Assembly (NCBI RefSeq): GCF_003286085.1
Contig: NW_020825339.1
Coordinates: 186,001-250,000 of the forward strand
From: Drosophila persimilis
Lineage: Eukaryota; Arthropoda; Insecta; Diptera; Drosophilidae
DNA length: 64,000 nt
Reading direction: 5' to 3'
Part shown: piece after piece, positions 55,705 to 64,000 of the stretch
How positions within the stretch are numbered: position 1 is the stretch's first letter
Layout: the number at the start of each line of letters is the position of its first letter
Made by a program: the position numbers and the translations under genes
The notes under the pieces: generated by a model
The model's database searches: none
What the model saw: the letters and a program-made list of their open reading frames with translations, nothing else
What the model was told of the DNA's origin: nothing

Positions 55705-57582
55705 ATGAATGCGAATAGTTCATCTGACTCTCGGCTTAGAAATAAGCGGTCTGATCATGAGAGAATGCTTCTAATATCAGGCAAATTACCTTCTGAGGTT
55801 CTTTCTGAGTACCGTTCAGAGACTGAACGCTCTACATGCACAGAAACCACAACAACAGTAACATTCACTAGTGCCACCAACAACACCATGGCAACTGCTA
55901 CAATAAGCAGTATCTGCCCTGCACTAAGCTTTGATAGCCAAGAAAACTCCATATCCACATGCCCCGACGACACTGAGGCAAAAACACTTCGCACTGCTGC
56001 CGAACGACTTCTGGATGCTCAAAAACGGAGAACGGGCAAAAGAAAAAACGATCAGACTTTGTCATCCTATCCTAAATCTAAACGAGGGAGCGGCGGCCGG
56101 GACCTGGGCGTGCCCCCCACTACAAGCCAACAGGCAAACACCAACAACAGATTTGCCATTCTTGACACGAACATCCCAAGTGATGAGGAAGTTCGGATGA
56201 ATGTAGATGCAGACGCTGGAAATGACCAAATGGATGAACACCTTTATGAAGCAGTTAATACAGACCAGTGTCTTCAAGGAGAATCAACGAGCTCTGGTAA
56301 TCAGCTTAAAGGCCCTCCAAAACCACCGCAAATAGTTGTCAATATTAGCAACTTAAATGACTTATTTGATGTCATAAAGGACGTTGCAAATTTGAATAAC
56401 GTTGTCGTCAAAGCTAACCAGGGGGAAACGGTCAGAATCCTCCCCAAAGACAGTGATACCTATAGAGCAATTGTGGATCGTTTCGATGCCATTGGAATAG
56501 AATTCCACACATACCAATTGCAGACTGAAAAGCCTCATAGAATTTTTGTAAGAGACCTACATCATAGCACCCTAAACAATGATATTACCGCCGGATTTAA
56601 AATGTTGGGCTTCGAGGTCCTTCACGTCCATAATCCAAGCTCAAGGACTAACAAGGACGAAAAACTTAATATTTTTTTCATTAATATTAAGCCTTGTGCA
56701 AAAATTAACGAAATTTACCAAGTCAAGACCCTTTGCCGCCAAAAAATAAGGATTGAAAGGATGCGAAAATCCACAGAGATTGCTCAATTTCGTCGATGCC
56801 AGGATTTCGGCCACACAGCCAAATACTGCCGCAGACATCACAACTGTGCCAGATGCGGTGAAAATCACCAAACCTCACAATGCACACGCCCCCTAGATGC
56901 ACAGCCAACCTGCATTCACTGCTCTGGAAGCCATATGGCCAGTTATAAAGGATGCCAATGGTATCAGGAGTTTCTACGCCGATCAATGGGCTCCGCAAAG
57001 AAGGCAATTAATACGCACAGGACGGGTCATGTCCCCTTAAATAATCAAGTGGCATATGCTTACTCTACCACACTTCCTGGAGACCAGCAACAGTTTCCTA
57101 CCTTGCAGTCTAGTCACAAAAAGGGGGCTAATAGACCAACAATACAGCAGCACCAACGAAATATTGCTCAGCACCAACCTTTGGTAGGCACTAGAAGTAA
57201 TACAGGGCCCTCCTATGCTGCCGTAGCAAATGGTAATTCAAATGCAATACCTGCTACACCTGCTCAACGTCGTTTTCATAGTCTACAAGCGCATCAGCCA
57301 CAAGGATTGAATAACCAGCAACAGAATTCATATGAAGTTCAGGCACTGCTACAACAACAGCAGACACAATTTCAACAATGGCAACAACAGCTCCAACAGC
57401 AGCAGCAGCAGCAGTTTCTTATGTGGCTACAGCAACAGCAGCAAGAACAGCAGCAGCATAATAGTCAAGCCAATCAACGCCTTGAAAAACTTGAAAAAAT
57501 GGTTTTTGAATTGGCCAACACGATTAAGCAATGGGCTGGATCTAATCTTCAGCTCCAGAACAACGTTTCAGCATCTCAATGA
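55705..57582 (+). CDS. Jockey-type LINE ORF1 (gag-like), full length
   Basis: 625 residues. I prefer ATG 55705 (MNANSSSDSRLRNKRSDHER) over the upstream ATG at 55567, which lies in the HINE-like repeat. The N-terminus is Ser/Thr-rich. A PRE_C2HC-type domain is at ~277-345 (RIFVRDLHHSTLNNDITAGF). Three zinc knuckles follow at ~362-416, then a Gln-rich region at ~530-580 with a coiled-coil-like LEKLEKMVFELANTI. In the first knuckle the leading Cys is Phe (QFRRCQDF) where copy 1 has Cys. ORF1 binds LINE RNA; the frame is otherwise intact. Its stop overlaps the ORF2 start (ATGA). Confidence 0.9.
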   Translation: MNANSSSDSRLRNKRSDHERMLLISGKLPSEVLSEYRSETERSTCTETTTTVTFTSATNNTMATATISSICPALSFDSQENSISTCPDDTEAKTLRTAAERLLDAQKRRTGKRKNDQTLSSYPKSKRGSGGRDLGVPPTTSQQANTNNRFAILDTNIPSDEEVRMNVDADAGNDQMDEHLYEAVNTDQCLQGESTSSGNQLKGPPKPPQIVVNISNLNDLFDVIKDVANLNNVVVKANQGETVRILPKDSDTYRAIVDRFDAIGIEFHTYQLQTEKPHRIFVRDLHHSTLNNDITAGFKMLGFEVLHVHNPSSRTNKDEKLNIFFINIKPCAKINEIYQVKTLCRQKIRIERMRKSTEIAQFRRCQDFGHTAKYCRRHHNCARCGENHQTSQCTRPLDAQPTCIHCSGSHMASYKGCQWYQEFLRRSMGSAKKAINTHRTGHVPLNNQVAYAYSTTLPGDQQQFPTLQSSHKKGANRPTIQQHQRNIAQHQPLVGTRSNTGPSYAAVANGNSNAIPATPAQRRFHSLQAHQPQGLNNQQQNSYEVQALLQQQQTQFQQWQQQLQQQQQQQFLMWLQQQQQEQQQHNSQANQRLEKLEKMVFELANTIKQWAGSNLQLQNNVSASQ

Positions 57583-60247
57583 ACCCACTAAAGGTTCTCA
57601 TCTGGAATGCTAACGGCATTTCACGGAAAGCAAAAGAGGTTGAGCTCTTCGCGCACAAGAATAGCGTTGACATTCTTCTTTTGACGGAGATCAGAATTAA
57701 AAGAGGGGCAGCTGTTAAAATACATGGATATGCCTTCTATCCAGCCTTCAAGCCATCGCGGAATAATAATAGCGTTGGTGGAGTTGCGGTTTTAGTTAAG
57801 ACTTCGCTTCGTCATTTTCCACAAAGGGTCATTGAGACACGCAGCATGCAAATGTCAGCAGTAAAAGTAGCCACAGGACTGGGCGATGTGGAGTTCAGCG
57901 CCATTTACTGCCCTCCCAGAGTCAGGATTGAGGAAAGACATTACATCGATGCACTCCGTGCTTGCGGGCAAAGGTATTTGGTTGGTGGTGACTGGAATGC
58001 CCGACACTGGCTGTGGGGAGACACTTACAATTCCCCTAGGGGGCGAGAGCTAGCGGAAGCCATCTCTGCTACTGGCGCTAAGATCCTTGCAACTGGATCA
58101 CCAACCAGGTACCCATATGTACTCAATCACACGCCGTCCTGCATAGACTTCGCAGTACATCATGGTATTCCGGATTCTCGAGAAACAATAAGTCAGAGCT
58201 GGGATCTGGACTCCGACCATCTGGCCTTAGTCATCAGCATTAAAACAGATGGCATTATAGAAAATCCAAGCCCTCATCTAGTCACCAAGCACACTGATCT
58301 GCTCGCATTTAGGCAACATTTGGAGAGGTCGATTCAACTGAACGTCTCGCTAAACTCTGATTAAGATATCGAGATGGCTGTAGATAACATCACAGAGAGT
58401 ATACACATGGCTGCTGCTGCCTCAACGCCCTCGCATCCTCCGACAAGCGCCGCCTATGGAATAGTTCTTACAAGAGAGGCCAGAGAGCTTTTGTCACAAA
58501 AAAGGAGACTTCGAAGACGCGCAATCCGATCTCAAGACCCATGGGACCGAATTCTATGGAACCGGGCTGCCAAGCAACTTCGAAACACCCTGAGAGAACT
58601 TCGAAGCAACTTCTTTGAACAAAAGCTTGCTTCCATGGATTACACCGTGGATGCTGGATATTCGCTTTGGAAGACCACTAAGTCTCTTAAGAGACAACCG
58701 TTCAGACAGATTCCCATCCGGTGTCCCAACGGTGAACTTGCTAGAAACGAAGAAGAGCAGGCCAAATCGTTTGCACATCATTTAGGGGACAGGTTCACCC
58801 ATTACCAATTCGCCACGGAGGCGCAGTACAAAGAGACAAAAGATAGTCTGCAAACACCTCTACAAATGGCCTTACCCATTAAACCAGCCAGGGCTGAGGA
58901 GATTGTTGAAGTCATCAAGTCCCTACCGAGGAAGAAGGCTCCTGGCATTGACAGAGTGTGCAATTCCACACTGAAAGCATTGCCTACTCGGGCGATACTC
59001 TACATAGTGCTCATTTTTAACGCCATGTTAAGGATGCAGTTTTTCCCCAAGCAGTGGAAGATAGCAACAATCCTGATGATCCATACGCCTGGAAAACCGG
59101 AGGACGACCCTGAGTCGTATCGGCAAATAAGTCTCTTGTCTTCCTTATCGAAGGTCTGGGAAAGGCTTCTTGCCAATCGTCTTGGTGGCATCATCAAGGA
59201 ATGCGGTATCTTGCCGGATCACCAGTTTGGCTTTCGGGAGGGACACGGCACAGTGGAGCAAGTCCACAGATTGGCAGGACACATCCTACAGGCCTATGAT
59301 GATCTAGAATACTGCAATGCAGTCTTTATTGATATGCAGCAAGCCTTCGATAGAGTTTGGCATATCGGCCTACTGAGCAAAATTAAAAAACTGTTCCCAG
59401 CACCATACTACGTTGTCCTACGATCATACTTGGAAGGACGTCAGTTTATGGTCAGGTTCAGGAACACACATTCAACACCTTGCCAAATGAGAGCTGGAGT
59501 TCCACAGGGCAGCGTCCTTGGCCCGCTGCTTTACTCTATCTATACTGCAGATCTACCCTCCCCAAGCGAACAACATATGGAGGCCCCCCGTAAGGCTCTG
59601 CTTGCTACCTATGCGGACGATATAGCACTGCTCAACAGCTCCAAGTGCCGCCTTGAGGCAGCAGATGGTCTCCAAGAGTACCTCTACTCTTTGGCAGCTT
59701 GGTGCAAAAGATGGAATTTAAAAGTCAACCCACTGAAGACGACCAATCCATGCTTCACCCTGAAAACGCTCATAGACCACACCCCACCCATAAAGCTTGA
59801 AGGCGTAACTTTGGACCAACCAAAGCAAGCAAAGTATCTCGGTATCACCCTTGATAAGCGTCTTACTTTTGGTCCACACTTGAAAGCTACGGCTCGTAAA
59901 TGTGGGCAAAGAATGTAGCAATTGCGGTGGCTGATTAACAGAAGAAGCACCATGTCACTGAGAGCCAAAAGAGCAGTTTATGTACACTGTGTATACGTAA
60001 ACGTATACAGGTCTTGCAGAATCGCGCCATGAGGCAAATAACGAACTGCCCTTGGTACGTGCGCGGCTCCACCCTACATCGGGATTTGAATCTGCATACA
60101 GTAGAGGAGCAGATTGGAAGGCACACCAGCAGATACAGTGACAGGCTAATTAGACACCATAGTATGCTCGCCAGACGATTACTACCTGCCAGGCCTTTGA
60201 GGCGGTTGAAGAGATTGGGTTTTGCCAAAACTATTGGCCAACTCTAA
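57579..60247 (+). pseudogene. Jockey-type LINE ORF2 (endonuclease/RT) with stops and a deletion
   Basis: The endonuclease part (57579-58364) is open and matches copy 1. A TAA at 58362-58364 replaces a Glu codon through two changes. The RT part (58374-59918) is open, with AGVPQGSVLGPLL and YADDIALL, until a TAG at 59916-59918 in place of CAG. About 52 bp are missing after GTGTA at ~59995, and the C-terminus reads on from 60014 to 60247. The protein is nonfunctional. Confidence 0.92.
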
Positions 60248-60279
60248 GTTTCCCTCCCAATATTATAATATTACTTTTT

Positions 60280-61281
60280 ATACCCGATACTCAAAATGAG
60301 TATTGGGGTATATTAGATTTGTGGTGAAAATGGATGTGTGTAACGTCCAGAAGGAATCGTTTCCGACCCCATAAAGTATATATATTCTTGATCAGCATCA
60401 ATAGCCGAGTCGATTGAGCCATGTCTGTCTGTCCGTCCGTCCGTCTGTCCGTCTGTCCGTCCGTCCGTCTGTCCGTCTGTCCGTCCCCTTCAGCGCCTAA
60501 TGCTCAAAGACTATAAGAGCCAGAGCAACGATGTTTTGGATCCAGACTTCTGTGATATGTCACTGCTACAAAAATATTTCAAAACTTTGCCCCGCCCACT
60601 TCCGCCTCCACAAAGTGCGAAAATCTGTGGCATCCACAATTTTAAAGATACGAGAAAACCAAAAACGCAGAATCGTAGAGAATGACCATATCTATTAGAC
60701 TGCAGAATCTGAATTGGATCGTATTATTATTATAGCCAGGCGGCTTTTCTTAGAGTAAAACATTAGCGCCTAGATCTCAGAGACTATAAAAGCTAGAGCA
60801 ACCAAATTTGGTGTCCACACTCCTAATATATCGGACCGAGACGATTTTGTTTCAAAATTTCGACACACCCCCTTCCGCCCACGCAAAGGATGCAAATCTG
60901 GGGATATTCACAAATCTCAGAGACTACTAAAGCTAGAGTAACCAAATTTGGTATCCGCACTTCTGTTAGATCTCACTATAAAACCTTTATCTCAAAATTT
61001 CACCCCACCCCCTTCCGCCCACACAAAAGACGAAAATCTGTTGCATCCACAATATTGCAGATTTGAGAAAACTAAAAACGCAGAATCATAGATAACGACC
61101 ATATCTATCAGATTGCTGAATCTGGATCAGATCAGATAATTTTTATAGCCAAAGGAAACAAATCAATTTGCACTGGCTACGTAGCGCCCGACGTCACGCT
61201 CAGACTGATTTTCTGTCTCTCTCGCACGCACTCTTTGTCGTGTCGTTTAATATTAGCGGCGTTTCACAACGTTCCCCCTCG
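60280..61281 (+). mobile_element. HINE-like repeat, copy 11 (3' hairpin lost)
   Basis: ATACCC start after CTTTTT in the LINE 3' UTR. (GTCY)n at about 60424-60486. Near 60740 and again near 61262 internal deletions occur; the second removes the inverted terminal motif and hairpin, leaving only CACAACGTTCCCCCTCG. Confidence 0.85.
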
Positions 61282-61283
61282 TT

Positions 61284-61906
61284 ATACCCGATACTCAAAA
61301 TGAGTATTGGGGTATATTAGATTTGTGGTAAAAGTGTATGTGTGTAACGTCCAGAAGGAATCGTTTCCGACCCCATAAAGTATATATATTCTTGATCAGC
61401 ATCAATAGCCGAGTCGATTGAGCCATGTCTGTCTGTCCGTCCGTCCGTCTGTCCGTCCTCTTCAGCGCCTAATGCTCAAAGACTATAAGAACTAGAGCAA
61501 CGATGTTTTGGATCCAGACTTCTGTGATATGTCACTGCTACAAAAATATTTCAAAACTTTGCCCCGCCCACTTCCGCCCCCACAAAGGGCGAAAATCTGT
61601 TGCATCCACAATATTGCAGATTCGAGAAAACTAAAAACGCAGAATCATAGAGAACGACCATATCTATCAGATTGCTGAATCTGGATCAGATCAGATGATT
61701 TTTATAGCCAAAGGAAACAAATCAATTAGCACTGGCTACGCAGCGCCCTACGTCACGCTCAGACTGATTTTCTGTCTCTCTCGCACGCACTCTTTGTCGT
61801 GTTGTTTAATATTAGCGGCGTCTGCCGGAGGAGAGCCATACTGACTTAGTATTGGGTATAACTGTAGAGTTGCGGTGTCCGCAGCAACTCACAACGTTCC
61901 CCCTCG
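61284..61906 (+). mobile_element. HINE-like repeat, copy 12 (internal deletion), tandem with copy 11
   Basis: Joined to copy 11 by only two T residues. It has both ends and the hairpin but lacks ~480 bp of the middle (join near 61600). Right flank is TTTTATTATTAC, the other half of the LINE target. Confidence 0.85.
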
Positions 61907-62049
61907 TTTTTATTATTACTATATACTATACTATATTATATCTCTATAAGTCCTCTTGCATAAAGCAATAGGTTTGGTCTCCTTAATACTATTTACCTGG
62001 GATGTTAAGATACGATATATGCAATGTACGGATTCAACGCTAAATAAAA
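61907..62049 (+). other. LINE 3' untranslated region, distal part
   Basis: Continues the LINE interrupted at 60280 and matches 32675-32810. After GGATTCAACG it reads CTAAATAAAA before the next HINE-like repeat. Confidence 0.75.
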
Positions 62050-63168
62050 CGAGGGGGAACGTTGTGAGTTGCTGCGGACACCGCAACTCTACAGTTATAC
62101 CCGATACTTAGTCAGTATGGCTCTCCTCCGGCAGCGCCGCTAATATTAAACGACACGACATCGAGTGCGTGCGAGAGAGACAGAAAATGAGTCTGAGCGT
62201 GACGTCGGGCGCTGCGTAGCCACTGCAAATTGATTTGTTCCTTTTGGCTTTAAAAATGATCTGATCTGATCCAGATTCAGCAATCTAATAGATATGGTCA
62301 TTATCTATGATTCTGCGTTTTTAGTTTTCTCAAATCTGCAATATTGTGGATGCAACAGATTTTCGTCCTTTGTGGGGGCGGATGGGGGGGGGGCGAAATT
62401 CTGAGATATACGTTTTATAGTGACATCTTAAAGGAGTGTGTGTACCAAATTTGGTTACTCTAGCCTTAATAGTCTCTGAGATTTGTGGTTGCCTCAGATT
62501 TTCGTCCTTTGCGGGGGCGGAAGGGGGTGTGGCGAAATTTGGACAGGAAACGGTCAAGGTCCGATATCACAGGAGTGTGGATACCAAATTTGGTTGCTCT
62601 GGCTTTTATAGGTTCTGAGATCCTTGAACTCATATTTTGCAATTGGCAAAACCGACCATGAAACCTGTGTGTTAGAGTGAGACAGAGCGAGAAAGAGTGA
62701 AATTGTTTTCGTGATTCTGGCTGTAATAATTATACGATCTGGTTCAGATTTTGCACTCTAGAAGATATAGTCATCTTCTACGATTCTGCGTTTTTAGTTT
62801 TATCGTATCGTCGAAATTGTGGATGCCACAGATTTTCGCCCTTTGTGGGGGCGGAAGTGGGCGGGGCAAAGTTTTGAAATATTTTTGGAGCAGTGACATA
62901 TCACAGAAGTCTGGATCCAAAACATCGTTGCTCTAGCTCTTATAGTCTTTGAGCATTAGGCGCTGAAGGGGACGGACAGACGGACAGACGGACAGACGGA
63001 CGGACGGACGGACGGACAGACAGACAGGGCTCAATCGACTCGGCTATTGATGCTGATCAAGAATATATATACTTTATAGGGTCGGAAACGATTCCTTCTG
63101 GACGTTACACACATCCACTTTTACCACAAATCTAATATACCCCAATACTCATTTTGAGTATCGGGTAT
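62050..63168 (-). mobile_element. HINE-like repeat, copy 13 (full length, diverged)
   Basis: All parts are recognisable on the minus strand, with more substitutions than other copies in 62420-62780. (GTCY)n complement at about 62970-63027. Confidence 0.85.
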
Positions 63169-63175
63169 AAAAAAA

Positions 63176-63730
63176 CGAGGGGGAACGTTGTGAGTTGCTG
63201 CGGACACCGCAACTCTACAGTTATACCCAATACTAAGTCAGTATGGCTCTCCTCCGGCAGACGCCGCTAATATTAAACAACACGACAAAGAGTGCGTGCG
63301 AGAGAGACAGAAAATCAGTCTGAGCGTGACGTCACGCGCTGCGTAGCCACTGCAAATTGATTTGTTCCTTTTGGCTATAAAAATGATCTGATCTGATCCA
63401 GATTCAGCAATCTAAAGGATATGGTCATTATCTATGATTCTGCGTTTCTAGTTTTCTCAAATCTGCAATATTGTGGAGGCAACAGATTTTCGTCCTTTGT
63501 GGGGGCGGAAGGGGGTGTGGCGAAATTTTGAGATATACGTTTTATAGTGAGATCGAACAAAGGTGCGGATACTAAATTTGGTTACTCTAGAATTAATAGT
63601 CTCTGAGATTTATGAATATCCCCAGATCTGCATCCTTTGCGGGGGCGGAAGGGGGTGTGGCGAAATTTTGAAACAAACTCGTCTCGGTCCGATATATTAG
63701 GAGTGTGGATAACAAATTTGGTTGCTCTAG
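63176..63730 (-). mobile_element. HINE-like repeat, copy 14 (truncated), tandem with copy 13
   Basis: Starts CGAGGGGGAACG after seven bases and keeps the hairpin, inverted motif and about half of the repeat, ending at GGTTGCTCTAG where LINE tail sequence begins. Confidence 0.83.
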
Positions 63731-64000
63731 GTTAGGTTAGGTTGAGGCGGCTGCCGGGCTCGCTCGGAGCCCGTCACACTTAGGCCGGTTTCGGCCCGTT
63801 GTGATACCGCATAGGATCATTTCCTTCCTGCGTTGTGAGACTTCCTGTCAGCAATTATCCCATCCAGATGCTCTCACAAAGTTCGCTATCCTTCTGGGAC
63901 ATAGTTTGGACATCTCTGAGATGTCGTGTAGAAAGGCTGAGCCCAGGTGTTGTAGCCTTCTTCTGCTGAGAGCCGGGCAGGAGCAGAACAGATGTTCCAC
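63731..64000 (-). pseudogene. 3' end of another non-LTR retrotransposon
   Basis: On the minus strand the frame from 64000 to 63848 reads VEHLFCSCPALSRRRLQHLG and ends FVRASGWDNC before TGA. The C-x-C ... H pattern followed by FVRASGW is the usual C-terminus of LINE ORF2 in the I/LOA/Jockey assemblage. A ~117-bp 3' UTR follows, rich in GC, ending in CCTAACCTAAC next to HINE-like copy 14. The upstream part is beyond the window. Confidence 0.75.

Noticed and set aside
63725..63750. Telomeric TTAGG array
   Set aside because: Only about two units, directly joined to a LINE 3' end; Drosophila telomeres do not use TTAGG.

Overview
This window looks like Drosophila DNA, most probably obscura-group. 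It is almost pure nested transposable-element sequence with one small island of ordinary host genes. The evidence for Drosophila is the mix of BEL/Pao, copia, errantivirus (gypsy), Osvaldo-like and micropia-like LTR elements, Jockey-type LINEs, and about fourteen copies of a ~1.1 kb noncoding repeat with a (GTCY)n core. This composition suggests a repeat-rich region such as pericentromeric heterochromatin or a degenerating neo-Y. The obscura-group and neo-Y ideas are inference.

Layout. 1-3561: 3' half of a BEL/Pao element (+) with an extra zinc-knuckle/protease-like ORF after the integrase, ending in an LTR that lies inside a copia gag (-, LTR to 4790). 4791-6290: low-feature DNA. 6293-6600: LINE ORF1 scrap. 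6600-12020: a second BEL/Pao element (-), split by a solo LTR with a perfect GTCG target duplication. 12021-22554: an errantivirus-like element (-) with gag, pol and env remnants and three LTR copies. 22555-28978: an Osvaldo-like Ty3/gypsy element (+), cut by a Jockey-type LINE (28979-32813). 32860-36509: a BEL gag remnant (-), then a roo-like BEL element (+) with an env-like ORF.

36510-63730 is a mosaic of the ~1.1 kb repeat, three micropia-like integrase/LTR fragments and three LINE copies. A ~6.5 kb block is present twice at an exact offset of 11,650 bp and is nearly identical. Between the two blocks, 46140-47899 holds host DNA: the last two exons of a small gene, and a convergent RING plus SIAH-type zinc-finger gene resembling CYHR1, broken by a one-base frameshift. 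63731-64000 is the 3' end of another LINE (-).

The ~1.1 kb repeat has the anatomy of non-autonomous Helentron elements (DINE-1 type): a terminal ATACCCGATACT, its inverted copy just before a GC-rich 3' hairpin, a microsatellite core, and insertion between T residues. I call it HINE-like below. It links most of the rearrangements seen here: nested insertions, a chimeric errantivirus junction, inverted pairs and the edges of the segmental duplication. No element appears intact; every pol, gag or env examined has a frameshift, stop, deletion or truncation. I saw no defence system, CRISPR array, rRNA gene or tRNA gene.
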